Shown: one piece after another, positions 1 to 12,800 of the stretch | Position numbering within the stretch: position 1 is the stretch's first letter | How the letters are laid out: each line of letters starts with the position of its first letter | NCBI RefSeq assembly: GCF_020921035.1 | Contig: NC_063155.1 | Coordinates: 28,947,294 to 29,011,293 of the forward strand | Direction of reading: 5' to 3' | DNA: 64,000 nucleotides | Origin: Rhodamnia argentea | Lineage: Eukaryota; Streptophyta; Magnoliopsida; Myrtales; Myrtaceae | Position numbers and translations under genes: made by a program | The notes under the pieces: generated by a model | Told to the model about the DNA's origin: nothing | Databases searched by the model: none | The model's input: the letters and a program-made list of their open reading frames with translations, nothing else

Positions 1-807
1 GGTGACGACACTAGAGGAGGCGGCACAGACAGCGCCGGCGTTGCATGGTGGTGGCGAGATGTAACAAGAGATGGCGGAGTTGGTTTTTTCATTGTTTTGT
101 GGTGATATTTGAAAAGTTTCTAAGGAATCTAATTCTATGGGTAATGTAATTCTAAATTTAAATTCCTTCCCAAGGATGACAATTCTTGTAAATAATTCCA
201 TTCCACATGGAACCAAACAATGCCTAAATCCGGGGACGGATCCATTCTACGTGGTGCGAGGGCAATTACCCCCATTCAACTTTTTGATGACCTACTGATA
301 TATCTTAAGCCTTTGAATATTTCATTCCCCCTTCCCTCCTCCCCCCCCAAACAAGACTTCTAAAAAGCCTACAAGACAAGTTATTATTGCTCATTCCATT
401 TCCTTAATTTTTGCTAGGAATCATTAAAGTCAACTGTAGCTATCGACAAACAATTAGTTCACAAACAAATTTTATTTGTTGTTGCACATATTGTTGAGTT
501 GTGATTCGTATTCCCCTGCGACAGGAAAGCACGTGGGTCCCACTTATAAATAACTATTGCTATATATATTCTTTTTCGCTTGTAATTGAGTAATATAACG
601 AGAAGTGCGATGTGCTAACTATAGTGAAATCCTCTGCTGGACGTAACCTTAATTTAAGAATGAACCAAGATAAAATCCCGCGTCTCAATTTTCTCTTTCT
701 TGCTCGTTTTACTTCACTGCGATTGTACAATGATCCTAACAATATAACCCTTCTTTTTAAATACAAAAGGCCCCATAGTATTTACTTAGACTAATAAAAA
801 TCTGTAC
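1..807. other. gene-free left edge
   Basis: No reading frame here resembles a protein I know. Bases 1-235 end in sequence resembling the end of a small non-autonomous DNA transposon (a 'ccacatggaaccaaacaa' type end seen in many plant genomes), but only one side is visible. The rest is AT-rich intergenic DNA. Confidence 0.5.
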
Positions 808-812
808 TCAAC

Positions 813-2112
813 TGTCGCGACCTAGAAAAATAAACGGGTTAATTTTCGGGCTAATGGATTATCAGGTTAATTAATTAACTAACCTAACTCGGACTCTCCC
901 AAGTCCATACCAAATCGCAACTTAAGGTTCAAATAATTAACATGCAATGTGATTTGAATTTGGAGTCGCCACTAATCATTTTCGGTAGGTTGATTAGAAA
1001 CCTAAATAAAATAGCGGGAGAAAACTATCTTATTTCCGCGAACCGGAGATTTTGAATTCGGGGATTTGGTTACGTCAGATTTCTCTAACACCCTTTCGGT
1101 ACCATTTTCATGAAAAATATTTGATTTGGCAATTTTGATGGATTTTACTTGAAATTCAAAAATGCAATTTTTTGGTTTTTTATCTTCTTTTTTATGAGAA
1201 TGTAAAATATTGAACTTTGTGCGATATATACCATGGATGATTTAGAAAGAAAGAAAACGCAGCCAAGCACGAGTATTTACAGAAATAAATTAACATGTAA
1301 TAATGCTAAATTTTGGAACATGTGGCATGTCTAAAATAAACAAACAAATGTTCAAACCAAACGATTACATTTTTGTAGAGCGAGATGGAAAGGATTACCT
1401 TCTATTACACAAAATCTTACTCACATACACGTTATAGTTCCCTTCAAGATCTCGGAGCTGGAAGAATGCGGCTGTCGTCGAAAATGGCAAGCAATGGCGT
1501 TGTTGGATGGCGAGAGGCGAAGTACGTGTCGGGAATCGTCGAAGATGATGCTCGACTAAAGCTCTTTTCTTCACTCTCAAATTTCCTCTTCCGATTTTTC
1601 TCAAGAACTTTCTTTATCCTCTCTAAAGAATTTCTCTCGCAAACTCTCTCAATTCTCTTCCATTCCCCCCCAAAAACTCTCTCCATTCTCCTCCTCTTTT
1701 ATAGGCAAAGTTCTTCATCCTTCATTCTTCATCTTCATTTCTTCACCTTCCATTTTCATCTTCTCTTCTTCATCTTCATTTCCTCACCTTCCATTTTCAT
1801 CTTCCCTTCTTCATATTCATCTTCTCTTCTTCATCTTCTCTTCACCATCTTCCTTTCATTATCTTCTCTTCTTTATCTTCTCTTCACCATCTTCCTTTCT
1901 CCATCTTCTTTTGGTATTTGCAATACAGTCCCTGAAGTTTCAAATCTTCTCGGTGTATTTTTCCATCCCGTGCCTAGTCTAGACGCATGCTAAATTAAGT
2001 GTTCTACTTGCCAAATTATATGCCAATGCAATGTATGCTCAAAATAAATATGTGAGATGATTTTTATAATTTTTATGCAAAAAATAGATTAGTCAAAATT
2101 TAGGCGTCAACA
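813..2112. mobile_element. solo LTR of a Ty3/gypsy-like retrotransposon
   Basis: The element begins TGTCGCGACC and ends GGCGTCAACA, that is TG..CA termini, and is 1,300 bp long. It is flanked by the same 5 bp, TCAAC, at 808-812 and 2113-2117, which is the target duplication expected of an LTR retrotransposon. No internal gag-pol region or second LTR adjoins it, so it is a solo LTR left by recombination between the two LTRs of a full element. The start and the 'gagtcgccac' stretch near 963 recall Tat/Ogre-type gypsy LTRs; that family placement is from memory. The interior is TC-rich from about 1690 to 1910. The intact target duplication argues against great age. Confidence 0.75.
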
Positions 2113-2507
2113 TCAACCCTTTAAGTTTGCCAATAGGATTTGTAAACATATATCATCAACCATGAAGTTTGCCCCGCCTAAAAAAGTGTTCTGGCTCTGT
2201 CCCCGCCTAAATCCGTCTTAAAGTGTCCTTTAATAGTTATGTATTTTGCTTCAATCCTGTGTTCATCGTTTCACCCATAATTTTACTTTGTAAACAGCAC
2301 GTGGAAGAACCATTCCACAAGTTATCCTGAACCACACGATGCAATCTAAATTTTAACGTCACTTGTGCTAGAAATGACATTTATACTTATAAGTGGCACA
2401 CATAATCTAATCATGGTTTACCTCATAGAATTCAGGAGATGATGCCTTATCAATCCCTCAAAAGTCTAACGTGGAACAAGATCAAGCAACTAGAGAAATC
2501 AGAGAAA

Positions 2508-3655
2508 AGTATGAGAAAAGTTCCAAACCTATTACGTTAATGTCAATTCAGACCTTAACTTTTAATGGTATTAATTTAGTTCTAAACCTAGAGTCAATTC
2601 AGTCCTTCTGACTAATTTTGCTAAATACTGCTGACTTGGACGTTTGAAGGCCTACTTGGTACGGACGCTGCTGAAGTGGATATTTTTTAATAACGTTTCA
2701 ATGATTTTCAATTTGTTTGTTATATATTTATTTTTGTCATTTTCCCCTTCCTCCAGTGGCTTGGCTTTGCTGAACACGGTTGGCCCTCGTCGATAAGAGT
2801 GATCGGTTACGGGGTGGGTAGGTTCTAGACCTAGAACTTGGAACATACCATGTTATAATCGGTTCCCAGTGTTTGGAACCTGTAACCTACCACGTTTGCA
2901 CTAAAACCTGATTTAGAACCTACCCTGTTATTTTGGTCCCGTTCCAGGATTTATCCGAGAACCTGTTTTTCTTTTGTTCTTTTTTCTAGTTCATTTTTTC
3001 CCAATAAAATAATATGAGTAGCAATGAAACTATTCAAAATAAAAGATGAATAACACAATCAGTATCTACAAAAAACAACAATCACTAAAAGGAAAGGTGA
3101 ATGAGTGCTGCCATGTTCTTGAGTCGGGTCCGATGATGTTAGATTTTAGAGGGAAAACATATTAGGGTTTGACTTTTTAAGTCATGAAACCGGTTCCAAA
3201 ATCGGTCCGGTCCGATTCGATTCCTAAGTGGGTATTCACTCAGAACCGAAAATCAGATCTGTTCCAATCGGTTCCGAAAATCTAAAACCTGTTCCAACAA
3301 GAACTGATTTCGGACCTATTTTTTGGATGGTCTGATTAGGTTCCCAAGTAGAATTGGTCATGTTGCACACCCCTATTCGCCGGCCACGGGAGAAAAGGGG
3401 AAATAAAGACAAGAAAAAGAAAGGAGAATAAGAAATAAAAATACAAAAAAAAATCAAAATAATAAAAATTTATTAAAAAATATCCACGTTAGCGCTGCCC
3501 GGCCATCTAACGTCCATGTCAGCAATATCCTACCAAAATTAGTCGGAAAGACTGAATCGGTTCTAGGTCAAAAGATTTAGAACTAAATTGGCATCATTCA
3601 AAGATCTAGGACTAAATTGGCGCAAATAGAAATAGGTTTATGACTTTTCTGACAC
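2508..3655. mobile_element. Mutator-like foldback element with a nested insertion
   Basis: The left part (about 2508-2700) and right part (about 3475-3655) are inverted and roughly complementary. The left arm reads inward from 'gagaaaagttccaaacctatt', and the right arm, read on the other strand, starts 'gtcagaaaagtcataaacct'. Both contain the 'aaattgg/ccaattta' type motifs shared with the other foldbacks in this window. The middle, about 2760-3400, is unrelated and rich in 'ggttcc/ggaacc' motifs, which suggests a second element inserted into the first. There is no transposase. Confidence 0.5.
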
Positions 3656-5066
3656 TTCTTTTTCTAGAAAAATCACGACCTCGAGCTTTTTAGCTTGGGC
3701 AAGATTATGTACGAAGAGAGACTACTTTAGCCTCAGGAAAGTTCCCGGAGCACTTCTCCTCAGCCACCAAATCAGAATTTTATTTATTAAGTTGCTTTTA
3801 GTTGAAAGAGAGAGCTACTTGGCCTCCTTTTATTGTAATCATCTGGACCTTTTTTCCCATCAAATTTATTAATAACAAAAAGATTAAAGAGGCGGAAAAG
3901 GATGGACTTCTTTCTGTGGGTACTTTTTTAAAAAAAAAAAAATCTAAGGTGCCATCGGGTATGGATTGGTTCACATCAACTTTCCACTCCATCTTTTTTC
4001 CTCCTACTTTCAATGACAATGGCTCCAAGAGGGAGTCACCTTTCGGTTTTGTGCGTATAAAATACCATTCATGAAGGACGTCTCTATCACATAACAATAC
4101 ATGGGGCACTTCCTATTCGCCCGTCGGTGATTAAGTTATAAAAAATTGACTGATAATTCGAGGAATTACCCTTTACTAGGCTTGCCTTTAGCTCCTAACA
4201 TACCAAAAACTTTTGTTATACGAAGGCAGAGTTCTGCGAAGTTCCATTGCATTCGGTAGAAGGACGAGTTGCTAATTCCAGAGCTGAGAGCGCAACAGCC
4301 AATTCTAATTAAATGTTTAGACTGTTTAACTGTTATGAATGTTACATCGTTGGAGTTGTGACAGAGTGAATTAGACTTTGGCAAAAAGGAGTTCGAAAAC
4401 GAGGTGGAAATGATGCGACGACGATCTAGTCATCATTCAATAACTATGTGGAAGTGATATAATAATTTTCTTTCTTATGTCACGAAAATTTTTAGTTAAA
4501 AGAGGATGAATTTAAATATAGGAATATCTTTAATAATTTGTGACAAAAAGATGGATGCACTTTGGATCATGAGTAATAATTTCGTCCAAACTATAATTTC
4601 TGATTTGTGGGTCATTGCTCTGTTTCTATCTTTCATGGATGATCAGTCCTAGAGAAACTAAGATCGTCTACTAAACTAATTATCCTCAATGGCAATCCAA
4701 CGCGTAAAGAGATAAGATCCTGCAATTATTTAGCATCGAATATGATCCTGACAATCACTTAGCATCGAATATGATCCTGACAATCACTTAGCATATATAA
4801 TAAGTTACGCATTCTTCTTCATGGATAATATGCAATGCTTCGTTCCTTTGGAATGGATACTTCAGGCTTTCAGACATTACACTATCCTTTTTCCTTCTAA
4901 TACCACAAAATCCACCTAAAGAATATCCGGATCCAACCCCAGCTCAACCCCTCCCATCGACATCACCCATGGCCGCCGTGTCATAGCCCCCCTATCACCA
5001 CCAGACAAGCCACCACCTCATGGCCGGCAGCCACCACCAGCAGTGCTCATCTCTACCTTCGTCTCC

Positions 5067-5112
<46 letters not shown>

Positions 5113-5506
5113 CTAGGTATCAATGACGACTCGATGCCAGATCTAGCAAGCTCGATGCAATGGATCCGGGCCCATCTCTGCCACAGTGTGGAGCTCGACC
5201 CCTTGTCAGTCCCGACCATGACAAACGAAGAGGCGGGGAGGGAGGGATAGAGAGATGAGCAGATTAGGGTTTGCATGGTTTCGAAGAGATCAAGGAGACG
5301 GAAGACGAGAGAGAAAACAGAAGGATTGAGATTAATGTTAGGTTATTTAAATGGGTGTATAGATTGGTTACTTCTAGATGATCAAAACTAATGTGAATGA
5401 CAGTCACGTATCCTAACAAAAGCATTAACGTTGTAGCCCTACTGCAACAAAACCATTCCCAAAAAAAGAATATCGGTCATTGATTTCTAGTTTGATTCAA
5501 ATGCGA
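3656..5506. other. intergenic, microsatellite and short tandem repeat
   Basis: No gene is recognised. About 4710-4795 holds a short tandem repeat of roughly 30 bp containing 'tagcatcgaatatgatcctg'. A CT-dinucleotide run lies at about 5071-5110. The frames across that run are serine/leucine low-complexity and not convincing as genes. Confidence 0.5.
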
Positions 5507-5622
5507 TAGTCAGGGAATTATAAGGTCTCTTTTCTAATGTTGCAAAACTTTCGAACCATGCCTTTAGTCAGGGAATTATAAGGTCTCTTTTCTAATGTTG
5601 CAAAACTTTCGAACCATGCCTT
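5507..5622. repeat. perfect 58-bp tandem duplication
   Basis: The stretch beginning 'tagtcagggaattataagg' at 5507 is repeated directly from 5565 with the same sequence, giving two adjacent 58-bp copies. No gene is involved. Confidence 0.85.
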
Positions 5623-5694
5623 AGGAAAGAGAAAAAAGCAATGCAAATAACACGGGTAGAAAGAAAATGGAGAGGGAGTAATCTTATCCAAAAT

Positions 5695-5991
5695 GGGAAA
5701 ATCAACAAATTAGTCATAAAACATGTCAATTCAGTCATAAATATTTTAATTTTGTCGATTTAATCCTTCCGGTCAATTTGAAGTCACCGATGTGGCAATC
5801 AAATCATCGACGGCCGTCCTACAAGACACAACACCATGTCAATGATTTCAAGCGAATTCCGATCCAAATTGACTGGAAGGACAACATTAAATTTTTTGAC
5901 AAAGGTTTAAGACTAAATGGACAAAATTAAAAAGTTACGGATTGAATTGACATCCGTACACTGGGTTTATGACTAATTGGACAATTTCTCC
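5695..5991. mobile_element. Mutator-like MITE with 10-bp target duplication
   Basis: This is a 297-bp foldback element without coding capacity. It starts GGGAAAATCAACAAATTAGT, and the reverse complement of its end starts GGAGAAATTGTCCAATTAGT, so the termini are inverted repeats. It is flanked by TATCCAAAAT at 5685-5694 and again at 5992-6001. A 9-11-bp target duplication together with long terminal inverted repeats is the signature of Mutator-like elements (established knowledge). It is the best-bounded member of a family seen repeatedly in this window. Confidence 0.8.
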
Positions 5992-6423
5992 TATCCAAAA
6001 TTGACGCCTAAGTTCGAGCTCTTGATATGATTTCTAAATAATCTGTTCCCTTCGACAACCAATTGAGTTAGTAGTTTATAAAAAAGGTGCTCAAACGTGT
6101 CTTCTTGCTTTCTCAAATTTTAGTACATTTTCCATCCCTAAATATTTAATTCTTCTGCGGCATATCTTTTGAGCTGATGATCTTGCCGCCACCTTTGGTT
6201 CACGACAATCATAATTCGTCCTGATAATTTCCCCAAGTAGCCCTAAGACGTACGCATGCAACAAGCCCTACAGTGTTATTTTCCTTCCTTTTTCTTCAGT
6301 CTAATTTTTTAACAAGAGGTCTGGGCCTCTTATACTCTTCGAGCTCTCTAACAAATTTTAACGACTTGACAGTTTCCTCGGTTCACTTGCTCCCTGTAGT
6401 TACAGCAGTGCACCTTTTCTCGA

Positions 6424-7118
6424 GGAAAATCACCAAAAAAGGCTTTAAAAAAAAATTATTGCGCTTTGACCAATTCAATCCTAAATTTTTAATTGTGCCG
6501 ATTGAATTTTAAACATTTTCACATTTTATCAATTGAGTTCATCCAATCAATTTTGGCCAGAAATCGCTAACCCGAACGCCGACCGTCCTACATGACACGG
6601 TCGTCACCGACGTAGACATTTTTAAATATTATTTTAATATTTTTGGAAGTTTTTTTTATTAAGTTTTCTCTTTTCTTTTTTCTTTTGCATTCTTTTCTCT
6701 CTTTTTTTTTATTGGTTACGCCTGGCGACCCTTGTCGGCCATTGACGAGGGCTTCACAACTTGCCCAGCTGCCAATAAGGGTCGCCGAGCCTCAGCCGAT
6801 GGCCAATAGCCCTTTGCTAGCCCCTAAACAATTAAGAAAGAAAAGGAAAGGAAAACGAAAAGGAAAAATTAAGATTTTTTTTTTTTTAAGAATTAGAGAA
6901 AAAATATTAAAATTTAATTTAAAAATGTCCACGTCAACGCCGACCGAGCCACGAAAACGGTCGGCGTCCACATCAACATGATTTCCGACTAAAATTGATC
7001 AGATTGACTCAATTGACAAAACATACAAAAGGTTTTGACTCAATAGGCACAATTAAATAGTCTAAGACCGAATTGACAAAAGTGAACTAGATTTAAGACT
7101 TTTGTGGTAATTTTCTCC
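6424..7118. mobile_element. long foldback element, Mutator-like MITE family
   Basis: The left end reads GGAAAATCACCAAAAAAGG, and the reverse complement of the right end reads GGAGAAAATTACCACAAAAG. Both arms carry complementary 'gccgaccg' and 'gtccacgtcaacgccga' type motifs around 6578-6620 and 6926-6980. The centre (about 6640-6900) is CT-rich then A-rich, with a GC-rich 'gtcgccgagcctcagc' segment. No clear target duplication is visible. Confidence 0.65.
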
Positions 7119-9816
7119 ATTTTCGTGCTCGTGATGATAAACCTAAAACTAATGTTTAAAGCATGAAGCACGGCTGTTCGAATTCCGGTTATAAACAAGA
7201 AAATCGTATCCTTATCAACGAAGCAATCGCCGCGGCCATGCAAGCCCTAAGGTCGCTCTCTTGATGCAAGACATGAAACTTCTATCGACCTACTTTAGCA
7301 AAACTAAAAGAAAACACCAGTGAATCAGCCACCAAGGCAGCAAAGACACATATGCTTTACGGAAGAAGCTACCCTTTCAGTTTCCTCCATTTATAATTTG
7401 CTCAACAAGCCATAAGGTCCACGGATTGCTGAAAACTGGGGACCACTGGTTAAGCTAAACCCCAATCGCATCACACTAATCAGTAATCAATGCACAAAAG
7501 CGAAATTTACGCTAGCCGTACATTTCCGCCCAAGAAAGGAGCGGCTTGAATTCTCCCAATGAAATCGCGACACCTAACCGAAATTTTGTGAGGACCTATC
7601 AACATAAAATAAATGTATGAAGACCTATCAAAGTTAGGTGATAAAATAAGAAAACATTCCGGTGCCTAAAAACCCAATTAAGATAAGCGATCCATTATCG
7701 TAGTGGCAGCCACTGTCCTGTCCAATGCACATTGCCTTTTCCCCCCTTTGAAAACAAACAAATGATTAAAATAGATAAAGCAAAGCATGAATGGGGGCGA
7801 GGAAGGCCTACTAGAAGCGTGTCAAAGTAGGGCACGAGTCTATCAACTTTTGCTGGGCCAAATAAAAACAAAAAGTTGAAAAAAATTATGTTAATTTAGA
7901 ATTTAGATGAGACAAGCAATTTGCACGCCACCCCTCTAAAGGAATCAGTAAATTTAAATGTCTTAAAAAGTCGGTCGTGACAAGAATGTTAAAGTTAGTG
8001 CTTGTGTATATTAATTGTGGATTATGGTGGTGATTGCTTGTTTAAAGATGGCCAGCAACCAATATAGGAAAGTGATAATTAACGTCTGTTGACCTTATTT
8101 TACTTGGTGTCGGATTTTCCAGGCGGTGTTTAGAGTTCTCATCCCCCGACTAAAAGCTCGCGGCCCCTTTGGCGGCAGCTCTAATAAATGTCAAAGGGTC
8201 AAAGATCGCCACGTGTCGTAAACCCAATTGAGCCCGAGGGGCGATTGATTTGAGATTTGAGATCCCACGGACGGGATTTGACTTAAGGAATGTCCAAGGG
8301 CAAAGGGCTATTCGGGTCTAATGAGTGGTTATCGCGGCTTTCACAATGCCGATCAAAATGGAATGTAGCTTTTCATACAGACTTTTGACTGTTGTTGACC
8401 TTGAATCGTCTCATGGGATAACTGTGATTCAATTGGGTAGATTGGTGATTAGTGGTTATGACGCCGGACACATGGCTGTAACCATCTCGCAGCTGCACAA
8501 CCATTGCGGAATGATCGCCCTTTTTGCCTAAGGACGGCAACCACCTTCCGGGGATCGTGACTTTGAGATGAGAGAGAGGGAGGGAGACCTGTGCACAGTT
8601 GCTCGTTCGAATCATGTCCCATATGGTTTAAGTCAAATTTTAAACCAAACACATGAAACAGCTATAGTTAAAAGGTTAAAATAAGTCGTTCTCAAACCCA
8701 ACATTGAGGGAGCTCTTTTCATGCTAAGCATCCTTCTGTGTTTTTTCCTGCAAATCGTTTGCTTCAAGTCATTAGAATGAAAATGCCTTGTTTCCCCAGA
8801 GTCTCTACAAAACACCAGCTCACGCACTTTACCAGATGCACGTGCACGCCTCTTCAACTATCATGTTAGTGGCATAAGAAGCAATTTTCCCCCTTTTTAT
8901 CTCCAATACAAAGGGCCGGGCGGCTGCTACATGCGTTAAAAGCATGTTGCGCAAACATACTTCCACATTTTTCCAAACACAACGTTAAGATATGACTTGA
9001 ATGTTTTCACTTCTCCTGGTTCCTATCCTTACACTGGTCATCTTGCTCACCAGTCATCTTGTGGTGTGACCGAAGAGTGAGCCAACGGAGGCATTTGCGA
9101 GTCAGGTTTGCTGTGTGTGTTCGGTTTTCTCAGGTATCGCATTAGCACCGCAGTTTGGTTGAGCATCATAATTGATACTGCCATCGAACTCAAGACCATC
9201 TGCATTCCTACTCAATCACCTAGATTTCCCATTTACAACTCGAATTTACAAGCTACTCTTCCTTCTCGGAGAAGGGACAACAATCGCTAATTGTTCTACA
9301 ATCTATTTTTTACAAAGAAGCTCGTAACAATCTTACAACCCAAGAGATGACGAACTTCGAGGGATCCATGCCTTTTCCCTGTTTGATAAATAAAAAAACC
9401 ACCTCAACACCAATCTACAACAAAAGCCATTTTCTGCACTCTCCTAAACATTGCAAATAGTGTAAATATCTGCTGCATATACAGCCTTCAAGTTCAACCA
9501 TGGCCGAAGCCTGATCTCCCGTCCAATTCTTGTGCTGCATATTTGTTTGTGGATACATGAGAGACAACAAAGTTTCTCCTACGCCTAGGCAACAAGTAAA
9601 ATATCAATGTGAATAGAGAATAAACATATAATTCCTGCTCAGAACTGGTCCAACATCCTAAACACAACTCCAAATGCTTGTGACCAGTCAAATTCTTTTG
9701 GCCAAAGAGTTCAATGGATTTAATATGTACATCTAACAGAAAAATGTCAACAAGAACGGGAAAGAGCTAAAAGAGATCACCAATATTACAGGGCCAGGGA
9801 GGACATGATGTTGGTG
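7119..9816. other. gene-free stretch
   Basis: I see no gene, RNA or clear element in this 2.7 kb. The short open frames around 8325-8860 and 9108-9690 have no recognisable domains and overlap each other on both strands. The part next to 9817 probably holds the 3' UTR of the neighbouring minus-strand gene. Confidence 0.4.
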
Positions 9817-12800
9817 TTATGTTCCCAATCTCTTAGCACCACATTCTGAGCAAAATTTCGAGGTTTCTCTCAAATATGGGGCCCCACATTCATCACAGAA
9901 TTTTGCAGGGGCAGGTGCCTGCTTGTAAAAGATATTAAACAGTTGAAATCATGAACATACGTCAACCAACTAAAGAGTAACCCACCAAATTCTTTCGTGG
10001 GAAAGCCGAAAGAGAGGAAAAAAAAAACATAGGAGACACAAGTATTAACATACAAGAATCAGTACGTAAACGAGATTTGCCCCCCTTAAAAATCTAAATG
10101 AAGGAACAGAGTAGTAATAATAGTAAATTACAAACTTACAATCCATCTCTACGAGAAGCAACGGTGCATACTATGTCTTCGTTTTTTTTTTTTTTTTTTT
10201 GGGGGGGGGGGGGGATGAATTGTGTGTACTGATATAGTTCTCTGCAATCCCTTAGTCTTGGACTTATAATGGATTAGCAAACTGACAGAAAAAACTTTGG
10301 GATCCTTCTAAAAACCATACAAAATTAAAATCCTGATTCTCACCATTATGTGCAAGCGCCCTCCTACATGGCCTCCATTGAGGGGTTGTAAGCAAGCCAT
10401 ATGTTGTGATATAGGTGACGAATGATGAGAATGGGCTAAATCAGGCAAATTAGAAGATGAGCCACAATGATGGGTGGAAGAAAAATGAGATGCATGTTGA
10501 CTCTGGTGAATTGGTTGATGATGGCTCTGGTGAATAGGGTGAAACTGGGACTGATGTGACATTGGCTGCATATCATGCTTCGCAGTTGACTGCTGACTCT
10601 GTGGCAGCAGAGTAGAATATAATCAACCAACTTCCCAGAAACAGAAAACAAATTATAATCAGGAAAGCGTGAGCTTCTACATCACACTCAGCTGCCAGAG
10701 GGCAAATTTACTAGTATGGCAGTAACAGACAAAATAACTGCAGCAAATTCAGACATTTGCACACAATATAACTGCAAAAGTTCCGAGAACATTTGTAACA
10801 AGCATCTCCTTGATAAGAATACCACTCGCATCCTAGCTTTCAAATCAGAATTATTTCTTCAAAAGAAATTTATCAAGATTGGCTTTAGGGAAACAATTCC
10901 AACAACACACACATCTACCGACAGACATCTAACCTAGAACCTCTCTCTAGTCTCAGCACTTAGATGGGATCAATAGGTCATAACTTCCAGATACAATGCT
11001 TTGACACAAGCACCTTGAGAGGGAAAAAAAAAAAAAAACTTCAGTATTCTGAATTGTCCAACATTAAACCAGATGTTGCCAAGCAAAGAAAAGGGGCGGG
11101 GAAGAAGATAAGCATGTTACGTAGTTAATCGCAGTGTTTGAAATCAATGTCAATAGACATGCAGAGAAAGACATTGACATGCAGAGAAAGAGAGAAACCC
11201 TTAACAAGCATCTCCTTGATAAGAATACCACTCGCATCCTAGCTTTCAAATCAGAATTATTTCTTCAAAAGAAATTTATCAAGATTGGCTTTAGGGAAAC
11301 AATTCCAACAACACACACATCTACCGACAGACATCTAACCTAGAACCTCTCTCTAGTCTCAGCACTTAGATGGGATCAATAGGTCATAACTTCCAGATAC
11401 AATGCTTTGACACAAGCACCTTGAGAGGGAAAAAAAAAAAAAAACTTCAGTATTCTGAATTGTCCAACATTAAACCAGATGTTGCCAAGCAAAGAAAAGG
11501 GGCGGGGAAGAAGATAAGCATGTTACGTAGTTAATCGCAGTGTTTGAAATCAATGTCAATAGACATGCAGAGAAAGACATTGACATGCAGAGAAAGAGAG
11601 AAACCCTTACTTCACCGATGGAGCGATACCCTTCTCCGGCAGGGGACATGGCTGAAGAATCTCTTCCATGATATGGCTGAAATAGAAGATCAGCAATTAA
11701 AGTAGCTCAATCTTCAAACCAATCAAACAACGAAATTTAGCGCAAAAAAAAAAATAATAATAAAGAAGAAAAAACAACATTCACATAACATATGAACAAC
11801 TGCAGCTACACAAATATACAAGCCCAGATGCACAGCAATGACAAGAAGAAATGTAGGAAAGACAAAAGGAAACATGATTTCAATGTAATGCTATCAAATA
11901 AGACTGTTCATTAATCTCAGAATTTTTTAGGCTGGGCATATTGTTAGGTCCTTATCATTGCCTGGAATGCAGAGCAAATCAAACTGTATAATGCATGTTC
12001 TCTGCAAGAGCTTTTCGTGAGTCATAAGGCTTACAGGCAGAGCAGAAATGGTAGAAACAGAATTGGACACAATACGCCTGTACTTGTGTCTTGGTGAATA
12101 GAACTTATAGTCACGAGGAGAGATAGCGACTTCAGTTCGACCAGTCAGTCGTTTAAACCTGAAAATTAAAAAAAAAGACGGATAAGGGGGAAGAACATAA
12201 GTAGCGCAATCCAAAGTAACTGGGAAATACATCAATCGACAGTAAAGGAAGTGCTGGAACACTAAAAGAAGAAGGCGAGTTCATTAAAAAAATAGCAATA
12301 TTTCTGGGCATCAAAGGAAAAGCTGCTAATACATTTTGAAATTCATGACTGGTAGCGCATGAAAGTGGCTCAAGAAGTTATCATGCTATTAAACTATTAT
12401 GCTTCGCACAAGGAAAGTCTACATGGTAGAATGAATAAGCAAAAATCGATGTTAAAAACGCCATCTGCCTACATATAATAGAAAGCATAAGCATAGAGAA
12501 GAGTTTCTATTGCTGCAATATAAGCATATGCAAATCTGATAAAGCTTTTATTTGGCACAATTATGTTCGTTCTAATAACACATGAATATCCTTTTGATCA
12601 TAGTCAATATGTTGATTTATTGCTCAAATATCACTATCATTAATTGTAAGAGCATGTTTTAGAAAGGCCGTGACTCAAACTAGATTGGGTCATCTCCAGT
12701 TACAATAGAAGAATAGTAACCGATGGACTTCTTCTTAATGCAAAGGTACGCCTCAAAAAGGCTAAGACTGAAGGTCCAACACTTCAAGTTCATAAGTTTC

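Noticed and set aside
1385-1993. 202-codon open frame on the plus strand
   Set aside because: It lies inside the solo LTR, is made of Ser/Leu/Phe from TC-rich DNA, and has no domain.
5020-5250. Open frame with a Ser-Leu run
   Set aside because: The run is the CT microsatellite in translation, and both strands are open here by composition.
6643-6981. 112-codon frame in the foldback element
   Set aside because: It spans the low-complexity centre of a MITE, so it is not a gene.
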